Origin: Rhodocyclaceae bacterium
Lineage (GTDB): Bacteria; Pseudomonadota; Gammaproteobacteria; Burkholderiales; Rhodocyclaceae
Direction: 5' to 3'
NCBI GenBank assembly: GCA_023150275.1
Contig: JAKLLG010000009.1
Span: 1-64,000 of the forward strand
Length of the DNA stretch: 64,000 nucleotides
The translations under genes and the position numbers were made by a program. Positions within the stretch are counted from its first letter, which is position 1. Each line of letters begins with the position of its first letter. The notes under the pieces are model-generated. The model had not been told where the DNA came from. It ran no database searches and worked only from the letters and a program-made list of their open reading frames with translations. Shown piece by piece: positions 35,301-45,067 of this stretch.

Positions 35301-35786
35301 TGCGGCAAACGATTGCCACAACTCATCGTAACGACGTGAGCCCGCATCCGTCAGACGCATGCCGGCAAGGCCCGCCGACAGCGGTGCAGCCGCCACCAGA
35401 TGCAGGAACCAGCCATGGAAGGTGTTTACGGTCAGACCCGGCTGCGCTTCGGTCAGCAGTTCGTAGAGCCCTCTGGCGCGCGCAATGGTGGGCACATCGA
35501 TGGCAGCATCCGGGACGCCTCTTTCCCGGAGGTAGTTAGCGACATCCGCATCGTCGGCAAGCGCCAAGCCGCGCAACCCCTCGACAACGCGCTCCTCGAT
35601 CTCACGAGCAGCCTTGCGCGTGAAGGTGATGGCAAGGATCTCGCCGGGTTGCGCACCGGCCAGCAGCAGTCGGACAATGCGCGCCGCCAGCAGCCAAGTC
35701 TTGCCACTGCCGGCGCAGGCCTCGACGACGGCGCTCTTCGCGGGATCGAGGACTGCGAGGATGTCCGGATCAGGCGCCTGCGACAT
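32352..35786 (-). CDS. addA: AddA-like UvrD-family helicase/nuclease
   Basis: About 1,144 residues. Superfamily 1 helicase motifs: Walker A (VEACAGSGKTWLL), motif Ia (ILAITFTRKAAREIEERV), motif II (HILLDEFQDTNPLQW), motif III (VFLVGDPKQSIYRFRGAEP) and motif V/VI (ILTIHGAKGLEAPFVWLLD, LLYVAITRARQVF). A C-terminal PD-(D/E)XK nuclease domain carries FGILLHAILERR and IDRLVEDDEAIWVLDYKSS. Start ATG 35786 has GGAGGGATC before it and overlaps the partner gene by 17 bases. With AddB it would process double-strand breaks for RecA loading. Confidence 0.9.
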   Translation of the reverse strand: MSQAPDPDILAVLDPAKSAVVEACAGSGKTWLLAARIVRLLLAGAQPGEILAITFTRKAAREIEERVVEGLRGLALADDADVANYLRERGVPDAAIDVPTIARARGLYELLTEAQPGLTVNTFHGWFLHLVAAAPLSAGLAGMRLTDAGSRRYDELWQSFAARLQQAPDSAAALAFVRLLAEAGQRATRQLVANGMARRVEWLMLAGDVPEAWENQLESLREFFGAGDEQEVLADFFVSGWDTDFACYLSLLEASETETDRRLARRLSAVLRELESTRPLLPGLVPSVDVFAALAGTVLTEKGSLRVRKPSKALDGRFGADGARRFLDLHVSLGERLIACRSRLRDARNFSLNRDALCVHAAFLAHLADAKASRRQIDFVDVEWEVFRLLADDESAPYVQARLDARYKHILLDEFQDTNPLQWQILQAWLVAYAVTDAGRPTVFLVGDPKQSIYRFRGAEPRLFAMAADFLAAGFSAHHVARDVTRRNAPAIVAVVNALFSAEPAFTPFREQHALQQGLPGFVELLPLTAGEDRVVTELADAMALRDPLTQPAVEVTDSRRDQEALQLAERLRAMIGRTLIREAAGGGERPLTAGDVMLLVRSRTRIAVYERALAAAGIPYVAASRGGLLASLEVRDVAALLEFLVTPAADLALAHVLKSPLLACSEGDLQQIAMRTEATWWLRLEALVAAGEMGNRGSGNAEISTALRRAARLLADWLTLAPTLPAHDLLDHVYDTGDVIARYRLAVPEARRAAALANLEALLLLALDVDGGRYPSLPRFIDELRALRRADDDDSPDEGEFAADDSAVADGRVRILTIHGAKGLEAPFVWLLDANPVPRPERGWAPIVDWQPGTPAPTHFSFVGRRADVGDARAALLAAEAAVAEREELNLLYVAITRARQVFIASGSENSRAPETSPYARLANALARLGVGDVGRYGDLLPADPMALHSEMLSAPAGVGVVVPRLPAENALPSVPVVGERRIAPDAGARFGILLHAILERRVPGQDGAFLVEREGEEVPPWWQAMGYSERDLANAMPVAARLLAAPALRRFFDPECYRRAWNEVEFADSAGDLFRIDRLVEDDEAIWVLDYKSSDRDTERLSEYRRQVEGYCSVVAEAFSNRTVCGVLIFSDASLLSVYSTG

Positions 35787-38631
35787 GATCCCTCCGACAA
35801 AGGCCGCTCGCTGGGCAATGGCGACAGACGGCGTCGACACCATGCGCCGGCAGCCCCGCACCATCGCGCATGGCCGCCATCGCTGCAACAAGGCGCTCTC
35901 TTTGCGCGATGGCAGACGCCGCAATATCGCCGGGGCAATCGACGGCGACGGGCACCTCGTCGTCGAGCGCCAGATAAAGCGCCGAGATCGCGGCAGGCGT
36001 GGCGTGCACGGGTGACGCTACATCACGCAGGAGCGCGTAGGCCGGCAACTGGACATCTTCCGCCAACCCGTCACGCAAGGGCTTCGCGGCTTTCGTCTTG
36101 TAGTCGATCAGCCGCTCGCCGGCGGGACCGAGATCAATGCGATCGATGCGGCCGTAAAGCTCGACTTCTCCGCCGCCGGGTAGCGCCAGCGAACACGCAG
36201 CCGCCTCCTCGGCGACCTGCCAGCGCCAGCCATCGGCCTCGCAACTGCGTTGCCAGTCAAGATAGGCCCCGAGACGCCGCTGCCAGCGCAGGCGCCAGCC
36301 GACGGCCAGCCAGTTGTCCGCCTCGGAGGCCGCAAAGGTTTCACAGACAATTGCATCAAGCGCAGCCCGTGCGTCGTCCGGAGCAAGCTCGGAAACAAAA
36401 GGATGAAGGCGATGGAAGCGCTCGAGCGAACGATGCACGAGGGCACCGTAGTCGCTTTTCTCGAGTTCATCCGTCACCTCGTCCAGTTCGCCCAGGCGAA
36501 GCACGGAGCGCACGAAGAATTGGTAAGGGCAGGCGACGAGACTCGCGAGGTCGCTGACGGACACTCGTTGCGGAATAAGTGACGGCGCCACCGGAGGACG
36601 TGCCGCTTGCGGGATCCCCGGTGCCGTTGCCGCATCGACCGGTCGATCAGGCCAGGCTGGAGGCGGTGGCCGGCGCAGATCATTGCCCCAGGCGGCTTGA
36701 TGCAGCGCCGACAGGCGGTCGAACTCGGACGCCAGCAGACGCGCCTCTCCGTCCTGCTCTGCCTGCCAGGTCACGACGACCTGCGGCACGGTCTGCAAGA
36801 GCAGTTCGAGGTCACGCCGCAGCGCGCTTGCCGCCTCGGCATGCGAAGGCAGGCCAAGTTCTCGGCGCACGGCCTGATTGAAAAAGCTGCCACCGCTGGT
36901 CGTCGGCGAGAGCTGCGTCGCGTCGGCACCTACGACGAGTGCGGCCTCGAAGCGGCGTAGCCGCGTATCGTGGCGCGGGAGCAGGACGATGCTGCTGGCT
37001 ATACTGCGATCGCAGAAACTGGCTGCATCGAGTTCGCGGTCGAGCCAGTCGCGAAATGCTGAAAATGCAAAAATGCTCGTTAGGCCGGCAACGCGCTCCA
37101 GCTCGGCACTTCGCTGATCGATCAAGCCCAGCACCTCGGCCCCCGCTGCATCCGCAGCGAGCGGTTCGAGCGCGGCCACGGCGCTGAGCGCACGACGCAG
37201 ACGGGCGAGCCAGCGTACGAGCGACACGGGCTTGCCGCCGAGGACGATCGTCGCTGCCTCTACACGGTCGAGCAGACGCTGTGCGCAGTCAGCGACGGCA
37301 AGGTCGACGCCTCCTCCGTCGCTTGCTGCATCGCGCCATGTTTCCACTTCGGCAAGGAGTGCGTGCCTTGTCGCAGCGATACCAGCGCGAACGCCATGCC
37401 GCCGCATAGCGAGCTCGATACGATGCACAGCGGCTGCGCGCTGGGCAGGATCGATGTCGGAAAAAAGGTGGGGAGACTTGAGAACGTCGAGCAGGTCGCA
37501 GTGATAGGCACCACTGGCCGCACATTCGAGCAGGGCATCCACCGTCGCCGCGGCACGGGTGGTTGTCAGCTTCCAGCCCGTCTCGTCGGCGACCAGAACC
37601 TGCCGTCGTTCGAGCAGGGCACGGACGCGACGTGCCGTCAGCCGATCTTCGGCCACCAGCGCTATCCGTCGCAACCCCTCGCTGAGCCAGCAGAACACTT
37701 GGGCGGCAACTGCTTCGGCCTCCGCTTCGCGCCCGCGTACGGCCATCAGCGAAAGGCGTCCGGTGAGCGGACTGACGGCAATCCGGCCGCCCATTTCCCG
37801 AGCCCGGTCGCGCAATGGTGGCCGCATCTGGGTAACCGCGTCTGCCCCCACAACACCTTGCGCATTCCCGGCTGCGCCCAATGCCGCCGGCCAGGCGGCC
37901 GCCAACAACTGCGCCAGCGGGGAATCGCCCGCTTCGCGCGGGCGGGGGGCACATGCCGCCACAGGCTGGCGTTCGGCGTAGCGCGCCAGAAAGACTCGCT
38001 CGGCTTCAGAGAGCCGTTCCTCGGGCAAGCCGTCAAGGAGAACGAACATCGGGCAATCGGCGCTGCGGGCAAGCGCCGCCAGCCGAAGCCGGTAGGCGGC
38101 AGGCGCATCGGGGCGGCCGACGCCTGCCAGCACATGCCACATCTCGTGAACGACACGGGCTTCGAAGGCAAGCGGCGCCGACCCCTTGAGCGTATAGGCC
38201 CTTTCGAGCTGTTCGCGCAGCGCTGCTAGATCATCTGGCAGCAGTATGGCAGCGGATGAGAGTTCATCCGCCAGCGCGGCAAGTTCACCAGCAATGCCCC
38301 AAAGTGCGCGTTCATCGAACCATCTACGCGCTGCCAGCGCGCCATGCAGGAGCACCAGTCGCTCGCTCTCAGGAAGCGGCGCAGGGATTTGCGCCTCCGG
38401 AAATGGCGCGGCACAAGCCCAGCGGCGCAGGGTATCGAACCGGGGAAGGAGCAGTGGTCGCCCGGCAGCCTGCGCCAGCGCAGTCCGCAATTCAGCGGCC
38501 AAAGGCAGCGAAGAGACAAACACCCGCACACGGTGGAGGTCAGCGCCACCAAAGGCAAGGAGGCGCTGCGCCGCAGCATCAAGGTAACCGACAACCGGCA
38601 GTAGTTGCAGGCCGAACGACACCGCGCTCAT
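35770..38631 (-). CDS. addB: AddB-like PD-(D/E)XK nuclease
   Basis: 953 residues. The C-terminal third is a RecB-family nuclease: LVACPYQFFVRSVLRLGELDEV, HRSLERFH, then GRIDRIDLGPAGERLIDYKTK with the catalytic Asp and Lys. A terminal VCRHCPASGLCRRDH supplies cysteines which, with the earlier Cys, could hold the [4Fe-4S] staple of AddB-type nucleases. The N-terminal half is a degenerate helicase scaffold; I see no Walker A lysine, as in many proteobacterial AddB-like proteins. It lies upstream of addA with a 17-base overlap, so the two are co-translated. Confidence 0.85.
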   Translation of the reverse strand: MSAVSFGLQLLPVVGYLDAAAQRLLAFGGADLHRVRVFVSSLPLAAELRTALAQAAGRPLLLPRFDTLRRWACAAPFPEAQIPAPLPESERLVLLHGALAARRWFDERALWGIAGELAALADELSSAAILLPDDLAALREQLERAYTLKGSAPLAFEARVVHEMWHVLAGVGRPDAPAAYRLRLAALARSADCPMFVLLDGLPEERLSEAERVFLARYAERQPVAACAPRPREAGDSPLAQLLAAAWPAALGAAGNAQGVVGADAVTQMRPPLRDRAREMGGRIAVSPLTGRLSLMAVRGREAEAEAVAAQVFCWLSEGLRRIALVAEDRLTARRVRALLERRQVLVADETGWKLTTTRAAATVDALLECAASGAYHCDLLDVLKSPHLFSDIDPAQRAAAVHRIELAMRRHGVRAGIAATRHALLAEVETWRDAASDGGGVDLAVADCAQRLLDRVEAATIVLGGKPVSLVRWLARLRRALSAVAALEPLAADAAGAEVLGLIDQRSAELERVAGLTSIFAFSAFRDWLDRELDAASFCDRSIASSIVLLPRHDTRLRRFEAALVVGADATQLSPTTSGGSFFNQAVRRELGLPSHAEAASALRRDLELLLQTVPQVVVTWQAEQDGEARLLASEFDRLSALHQAAWGNDLRRPPPPAWPDRPVDAATAPGIPQAARPPVAPSLIPQRVSVSDLASLVACPYQFFVRSVLRLGELDEVTDELEKSDYGALVHRSLERFHRLHPFVSELAPDDARAALDAIVCETFAASEADNWLAVGWRLRWQRRLGAYLDWQRSCEADGWRWQVAEEAAACSLALPGGGEVELYGRIDRIDLGPAGERLIDYKTKAAKPLRDGLAEDVQLPAYALLRDVASPVHATPAAISALYLALDDEVPVAVDCPGDIAASAIAQRERLVAAMAAMRDGAGLPAHGVDAVCRHCPASGLCRRDHVAGA

Positions 38632-38638
38632 TGCTGTT

Positions 38639-38962
38639 CTAACGCAGCAGGTCTTTCAGTTTTTCGGGCTGCCCATTCTCGGCATCCGCATCGGGCAGTG
38701 CCGCCTTGCGCTCGGCGATCACCGGCCAGGCCCTGGACAGTTCCGCGTTCAGCGCGATGAACGGGCGCTGGTCGTCGGGCACGTCATCCTCGGCAAAGAT
38801 CGCCTCGGCCGGACACTCCGGTACGCAGAGCGAGCAGTCGATGCACTCGTCCGGATCGATGGTGAGGAAATTGGGGCCCTCGTGGAAGCAGTCGACCGGA
38901 CAGACATCGACGCAATCCGTGTATTTGCACTTGATGCAGTTTTCGGTGACAACGTAGGTCAT
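38639..38962 (-). CDS. fdxA: Seven-iron ferredoxin
   Basis: 107 residues. Two cluster-binding runs sit at the N terminus: [21 protein letters not shown], whose CxxxxxxxC spacing gives a [3Fe-4S] site, and [18 protein letters not shown] for the [4Fe-4S] site. The C-terminal tail ([16 protein letters not shown]) is typical of FdxA. Cytoplasmic electron carrier. It sits just upstream of addB on the same strand, although no functional link is evident. Confidence 0.95.
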   Translation of the reverse strand: MTYVVTENCIKCKYTDCVDVCPVDCFHEGPNFLTIDPDECIDCSLCVPECPAEAIFAEDDVPDDQRPFIALNAELSRAWPVIAERKAALPDADAENGQPEKLKDLLR

Positions 38963-39043
38963 GGCGGCACGGCGAGTGTTGATGGCGTCACTATAGCCTA
39001 TCCCGGGGCCATCCCGGGCGAGCTTCAGCGCGGGCCTTCCGGA

Positions 39044-39754
39044 TCAGGCCTCACGCATGCGACTGCGCTGCGCGGCCGCCTCCAGGCGCGCCTTTTCGGC
39101 GAGCACCTTGCTTGCGTAGCGCTGCTCGGTGTCGTCGAGCGCGCCGGCGAACTGCTGCAACCCGGCCTCGAGGCTACCATTGCGCCGGATGGCGTCACGC
39201 AGGATGCGCGTACCAATGCGCACATTGAGCACCGGATCAAAAAATGCGAGTTCGGCAGCACCTTCGGGCAACTTGTCCTGATGATAGCGGGGCATGACCT
39301 GCATCAGACCCTGCGCGCCCATGACACTCTCCGAGAAGGGATTGAAGCGCGATTCGACGGCGATGACGCTGACGATCAGCAAGGGGTCAAGGCGATATTC
39401 GCGCCCTGCCGCCTCGGCAGCCGAAAAAATCGGTGCCAGCGGTCCGGCGGCAACACGATAGCGGCGGGCAACCGAGTCGAGTGCGGCCTGCATGCGCGGC
39501 GAGAGCGAAAGGACCTCATCCGCTTCGATCTCGCCCGTTTCGTCAGGCAGACCATAGGCAACCATCTCGGTCGTCTCACCGTTGTCGGGCAGCAGCGTCG
39601 AGAGCTGCTCGACGATGCGGCGATCGCCCTGGGACAGGGCGAACAGGCCGGCGATCATGACGGCACCGGCAAGCATCAACAGCGACTGTACAAAGGCCCC
39701 GAAGAACGCCGCAAGACGTACGGTGGCCGGTCTGGTTTCGATCATTTCGGACAT
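39044..39754 (-). CDS. Lytic transglycosylase (SLT domain)
   Basis: 236 residues. A membrane anchor at about 22-42 (LMLAGAVMIAGLFAL) is followed by a stalk and an SLT domain at about 105-205. The catalytic Glu is in VIAVESRFNPFSESVMGAQGLMQVMP, followed by FDPVLNVRIGTRILRD. It would cleave peptidoglycan glycan strands in the periplasm. It stands alone between fdxA and the trxA-rho cluster. Confidence 0.92.
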   Translation of the reverse strand: MSEMIETRPATVRLAAFFGAFVQSLLMLAGAVMIAGLFALSQGDRRIVEQLSTLLPDNGETTEMVAYGLPDETGEIEADEVLSLSPRMQAALDSVARRYRVAAGPLAPIFSAAEAAGREYRLDPLLIVSVIAVESRFNPFSESVMGAQGLMQVMPRYHQDKLPEGAAELAFFDPVLNVRIGTRILRDAIRRNGSLEAGLQQFAGALDDTEQRYASKVLAEKARLEAAAQRSRMREA

Positions 39755-40199
39755 GCGATCTCCTTGACGATCACGCTGACGGATCAGAAGACCCGCACAA
39801 CGTTCGGTTTTAAGGGGTGGCGCAGCGATGAAAAAGGGGTTGGCGTTACGCCAGAGGGCCTGTCAGGCGCTGGAGGCCGACCAGTACTCGACCAGATCGA
39901 GAGGGTCGGCAACGATGATGAAAGAGCTTTATGAATACAGCTGCTGCGCCGCAGCAACGGAACGTATTCTCATGTTTCTTATGCGTTTTGTCAATATGCC
40001 ACAGGGCCGCACGCAGCCTTGGATACGGCGGCGCACCATTGATTGGGCCGACGGCCACCAGCGCAAGGCCAGCCATCACTACCCTGCGCTTCCCATACAC
40101 CAGGTTTTTCGCTAGCATTCCCTCCCACACGTTCCGCTCCGGAACGTTTCTCTCTTACCCTTCATCCATTCACCCTGTTCCCAAGAGGCTTTTTTCGAG
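39755..40199. other. 445-base gap with no recognisable gene
   Basis: Frames of up to about 95 codons exist on both strands here, but none has a ribosome-binding site plus family resemblance, and they run over each other. The part next to trxA should contain its promoter. A small palindrome, GTTCCGCTCCGGAAC (40131-40145), lies 55 bases before the trxA ATG and may be a regulatory site or a weak hairpin. Confidence 0.5.
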
Positions 40200-40526
40200 A
40201 TGAGCGAGCATATCCATTACGTCACCGACGACAACTTCGCGACTGAAGTGCTGCAATCGCAGCAACCGGTGCTGGTCGACTACTGGGCCGAATGGTGCGG
40301 TCCGTGCAAGATGATTGCGCCGATTCTCGACGAAGTTGCCAAGGAATACGCAGGCAGGCTGAAGGTGGCGAAGCTCAACATCGACGACAACCAGAAAACC
40401 CCGGCGCAGTACGGCATCCGCGGCATTCCGACATTGATGATTTTCAAGGGCGGCAACATCGAAGCCACCAAGGTCGGCGCGCTGTCGAAGGGCCAACTCA
40501 CCGCTTTCATTGACAGCAGCCTGTAA
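40200..40526 (+). CDS. trxA: Thioredoxin 1
   Basis: 108 residues, with active site [13 protein letters not shown] (Cys33/Cys36) and the cis-Pro loop [13 protein letters not shown]. Reduces cytoplasmic disulfides and supplies ribonucleotide reductase. The trxA-rho pairing is conserved across proteobacteria, including E. coli. Confidence 0.97.
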   Translation: MSEHIHYVTDDNFATEVLQSQQPVLVDYWAEWCGPCKMIAPILDEVAKEYAGRLKVAKLNIDDNQKTPAQYGIRGIPTLMIFKGGNIEATKVGALSKGQLTAFIDSSL

Positions 40527-40543
40527 TCACATTAGTCTCAGCC

Positions 40544-40614
40544 CCTGAAAGCCCTTAACGGCGCGGCATCGCAAGAACGACAATCAATCGCCATCCCGCT
40601 CCCGGGCTTTCAGG
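40544..40614 (+). promoter_or_regulatory. Long-range inverted repeat in the rho leader
   Basis: CCTGAAAGCCC (40544-40554) and GGGCTTTCAGG (40604-40614) are perfect 11-bp reverse complements with 49 bases between. They lie between trxA and rho. The RNA would form a large closed loop about 90 bases ahead of the rho ATG. Rho genes are often autoregulated by Rho-dependent termination in their leader, so this may shape that control; that is inference. Confidence 0.5.
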
Positions 40615-40706
40615 TGTAGTTCCGTTTCAGTTCCCTTCTTCCCGTTACCGTTCATGCGCCGCGACCGTTCCGAGTCGCGCTTCCGCCATAGCCACAACCT
40701 CCGCTC

Positions 40707-41969
<1,263 letters not shown>

Positions 41970-42062
41970 GAAGGCTGGACTTCGCGCTGATTTTCAAGGA
42001 TAATCGCGCGTTTTGCTGGGGCCGGTCACATCCGCCGGCCGAGAGAACCGAAAGGAAAACCC

Positions 42063-42278
<216 letters not shown>

Positions 42279-42297
42279 ACCTCCCGGGAACTCACGG

Positions 42298-42322
42298 AAA
42301 GGCAGCCTTGGGCTGCCTTTTT
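42298..42322 (+). terminator. Terminator after rpmE
   Basis: AAAGGCAGCC (42298-42307), loop TTG, GGCTGCCTTT (42311-42320), then TT. It lies 20 bases past the rpmE stop and 16 before the next ATG. Confidence 0.92.
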
Positions 42323-42337
42323 CATTTCACCCGAACG

Positions 42338-43981
42338 ATGATAGAACGGATCAAGAGCGGATTCCCCTTCCCGCCCCGAGGCTGGCCTCTGGTGGCGCTG
42401 CTTGCCGTTTTCATCCTGGCGGGACTGATCGGTCACGACCCGTGGAAGCCAGACGACGCACTCACCATTGGTGTTGCGCACGACATGCTGCAACGCGGCC
42501 ATTGGCTGGCACCGTATCTTGCAGACCGGCCGTTCCCCGACACACCGCTCTACTACTGGTCTGCGGCGCTGACCGGTGCGCTTTTTTCGTGGCTGCTCCC
42601 GGCACATGATGCGATCCGCCTCGCCAGCGGCCTCTGGGTAGCGCTGACCTTCTTTCTGCTCTATCGCGCCGGTCGCGAATGGCACTTCAACGAGGAAGCG
42701 CCGCACGAATTTGCAATCGCCAGCGTGCTGGCAATGGCCGGTTGTCTCGGCTTCCTGTTCCATGCACACGAAGCGCAGCCAATGCTGGTTGCGCTGGCCG
42801 GCCATGCAGCGGCGTACTGGGGGCTCGCGCTGCTGCCGCGCAAACCTCGGCGAGCCGCGCTGGTGTTCGGCCTCGGTGCCGGTCTCGGCTTTCTGGGTAG
42901 CGGACTGGCTGCCATGCTGGCGTTGATACCCGTTGCCATCATCGCTGCCATGCTGCAGACAGACCGGCGCCAAGCCGCATTGGCGCTCGCTGCCGGCACG
43001 GCCATCGGTCTCGCCATCGCGCTGCCATGGCCCGTTGCCGTGCTGAGCTTGAAGCCAGACTACTTCGCGCAATGGCTTGCCAATGAACTCGCGCAGTTCG
43101 GCAAGCCCGCCGATACATTGCGTACGGCATGGAACTATCTGGCCATGCTGCCCTGGTTCGCCTGGCCGGCGCTGCCACTCGCTCTGTGGACGCTACGCTC
43201 GAAGCGCAAGCTGCTGCGCGAACCTGGCTACCTGCTGCCGCTGCTCGCCACGCTCAGCGTGTGGCTGACGCTGTCGCTCACCTTCGAGGCGCGCGCCAGT
43301 TCCGCACTGCTGCTACTGCCGCCGCTCGCGCTGCTGGCAGCGCCGGGTGTGGCGACGCTGCGGCGTGGCGCTGCCAACGCCTTCGACTGGTTCGGCGTCA
43401 TGTGTTTCAGCGTCTTCTGCCTGCTTGCCTGGATCGGCTGGAGCGCGATGACGCTCGGTTGGCCGGAACGCCTGGCCGGCCGTGTTGTGAAGCTCGCACC
43501 CGGATTCGTCGGCGAGTTCCGCCTGCTGCCGTTCGCCCTCGCATTGCTGGCAACCATCGCCTGGGCATGGTTGCTGACCACCGGCCAGCGCCAACGCTCT
43601 CCATGGCGCGGCCTGGTGCACTGGCTGGGCGGACTGACGACGCTGTGGCTGCTGTTGATGACCCTCTGGTTGCCGTGGATCGAGTATGGCAAGAGCTATC
43701 GCTCAATCGGCGTTGCACTGCGTTCGGCCCTGCCGGCGAAGCACAGCTGCGTCATCGGACGCGGCTTCTCGGACGCGAATCGTGCGCTGGTGGACTACTG
43801 GGCGGGCATCCCGCTGAAGGCCGACAACACACGCTCGGCAGCGCAATGCAACTGGCTTCTGGTACTGCGCGATGCACGACAGGGGCGCAACCTGGATCAG
43901 CCGGGCTGGACTGTGGTCAACGAAATGCGCCGCCCGAGCGAACGCAGCGAGCGCTTCGTCCTTTACCGGCGCGCGGAGTGA
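42338..43981 (+). CDS. ArnT-like membrane glycosyltransferase (GT-C type)
   Basis: 547 residues with about 10-12 hydrophobic helices. The first external loop holds HDPWKPDDALTIGVAHDML and YLADRPFPDTPLYYW. This Trp-Lys-x-Asp-Asp(Glu) pattern is the acidic catalytic loop of GT-C/ArnT family enzymes that move sugars from polyprenyl phosphate onto lipid A or other envelope acceptors. Which sugar is moved is not evident. Starting at ATG 42338, beyond the rpmE terminator, is preferred over the long frame that runs back through rpmE. The stop abuts the convergent bfr gene. Confidence 0.82.
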   Translation: MIERIKSGFPFPPRGWPLVALLAVFILAGLIGHDPWKPDDALTIGVAHDMLQRGHWLAPYLADRPFPDTPLYYWSAALTGALFSWLLPAHDAIRLASGLWVALTFFLLYRAGREWHFNEEAPHEFAIASVLAMAGCLGFLFHAHEAQPMLVALAGHAAAYWGLALLPRKPRRAALVFGLGAGLGFLGSGLAAMLALIPVAIIAAMLQTDRRQAALALAAGTAIGLAIALPWPVAVLSLKPDYFAQWLANELAQFGKPADTLRTAWNYLAMLPWFAWPALPLALWTLRSKRKLLREPGYLLPLLATLSVWLTLSLTFEARASSALLLLPPLALLAAPGVATLRRGAANAFDWFGVMCFSVFCLLAWIGWSAMTLGWPERLAGRVVKLAPGFVGEFRLLPFALALLATIAWAWLLTTGQRQRSPWRGLVHWLGGLTTLWLLLMTLWLPWIEYGKSYRSIGVALRSALPAKHSCVIGRGFSDANRALVDYWAGIPLKADNTRSAAQCNWLLVLRDARQGRNLDQPGWTVVNEMRRPSERSERFVLYRRAE

Positions 43982-44467
43982 TCAGCTCGCAGCGCTACCG
44001 TCCAGCTGCGACTGCAGATAGTTCTTCAGCCCGACCATCGCGATCAGCCCGAGTTGTTGCTCCAGCCAATGAGCGTGATCTTCCTCGGTATCGTCGAGCA
44101 TCTTCTCCAAGCCCTCGCGCGTGACATAGTCGCCGAGGGCCTCGCACCTGCCGATGGCGGCACGCAGGTCGGCCACCACCTGATACTCGACCGCCAGATC
44201 ATTCTGCAACATGCCGGGTACGTCGCGGCCGATCTTCAGCGGCGCAGCGGGGGTCATTTCCGGAGTGCCTTCAAGAAACAGAATGCGCCGGATCAACCAG
44301 TCGGCATGCTCCGTCTCGTCATGCATTTCGTGCCAGATGCGTTCGTAGAGGCGCCGATAGCCCCAGTTCTCGTACATCCGGGCATGGATGAAATACTGGT
44401 CGCGCGCGGCCAGTTCTCCGGCAAGCAGTTGGTTGAGGATGGCGAGTATTTCCTTGTTGCCTTTCAT
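43982..44467 (-). CDS. bfr: Bacterioferritin
   Basis: 161 residues, the usual length. Ferroxidase ligands are visible as Glu in LAGELAARDQY, E and H in HDETEHADWL, Glu in AVEYQVVADLR, and E and H in TEEDHAHWLEQQL. The haem-ligand Met lies in IWHEMHDE. 24-mer iron store that oxidises Fe(II). Convergent with the ArnT-like gene; orn lies upstream on the same strand. Confidence 0.95.
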   Translation of the reverse strand: MKGNKEILAILNQLLAGELAARDQYFIHARMYENWGYRRLYERIWHEMHDETEHADWLIRRILFLEGTPEMTPAAPLKIGRDVPGMLQNDLAVEYQVVADLRAAIGRCEALGDYVTREGLEKMLDDTEEDHAHWLEQQLGLIAMVGLKNYLQSQLDGSAAS

Positions 44468-44477
44468 CCCGGTCTCC

Positions 44478-45023
44478 TCAGAGTTTCAGAAAATTGTCGC
44501 GGTAGTAGCGCAGCTCCGCGATCGATTCGCGGATATCGGTCAGCGCCGTATGATCGGCCTTCTTCTGGAATCCCTTGGCAACTTCGGGCTTCCAGCGACG
44601 ACAGAGTTCCTTGAGCGTCGAGACATCGAGGTTGCGATAGTGGAAGTAATCCTCGAGTCCCGGCATGTGGCGCGCCATGAAGCGACGATCCTGGCAGATC
44701 GAATTGCCGCACATCGGCGACACCCGCTTGCCGACCCACTCACCCATGAACGCCAGCGCCTCGGCAGAGACTGCCGCTTCATCCGTTGTAGACGCCCGCA
44801 CCTTGCCGATCAAGCCCGAGCCACCGTGCGTCTTCTTGTTCCAGTCATCCATCGCATCGAGCACGGCATCGGACTGATGAACCACCCAGACCGGCGACTC
44901 CGCCAGCGTTTCCAGATTGGCGTCGGTGACGACCATTGCCAGCTCGATGATCCGGTCGCGATCCGGATCAAGTCCGGTCATCTCCATATCCAGCCAGACC
45001 AGGTTGTTTGCGTCTTGTGCCAT
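44478..45023 (-). CDS. orn: Oligoribonuclease
   Basis: 181 residues from the ATG at 45023, exactly the usual length. DEDD-type 3'-5' exonuclease motifs: [15 protein letters not shown] (ExoI, DxE), [26 protein letters not shown] (ExoII) and [22 protein letters not shown] (ExoIII, H-x4-D). It degrades 2-5 nt RNA and the pGpG left from cyclic di-GMP breakdown. A GTG 27 bases upstream is in frame but not preferred. Confidence 0.96.
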   Translation of the reverse strand: MAQDANNLVWLDMEMTGLDPDRDRIIELAMVVTDANLETLAESPVWVVHQSDAVLDAMDDWNKKTHGGSGLIGKVRASTTDEAAVSAEALAFMGEWVGKRVSPMCGNSICQDRRFMARHMPGLEDYFHYRNLDVSTLKELCRRWKPEVAKGFQKKADHTALTDIRESIAELRYYRDNFLKL

Positions 45024-45067
45024 ATAATCCGCCTGAACTCTGAAAGCCACTATTCTGTCACAACCGC

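Noticed and set aside
39828..40130. Two overlapping frames of about 95 codons, one per strand, before trxA
   Set aside because: Mutually antisense, without ribosome-binding sites or recognisable motifs.
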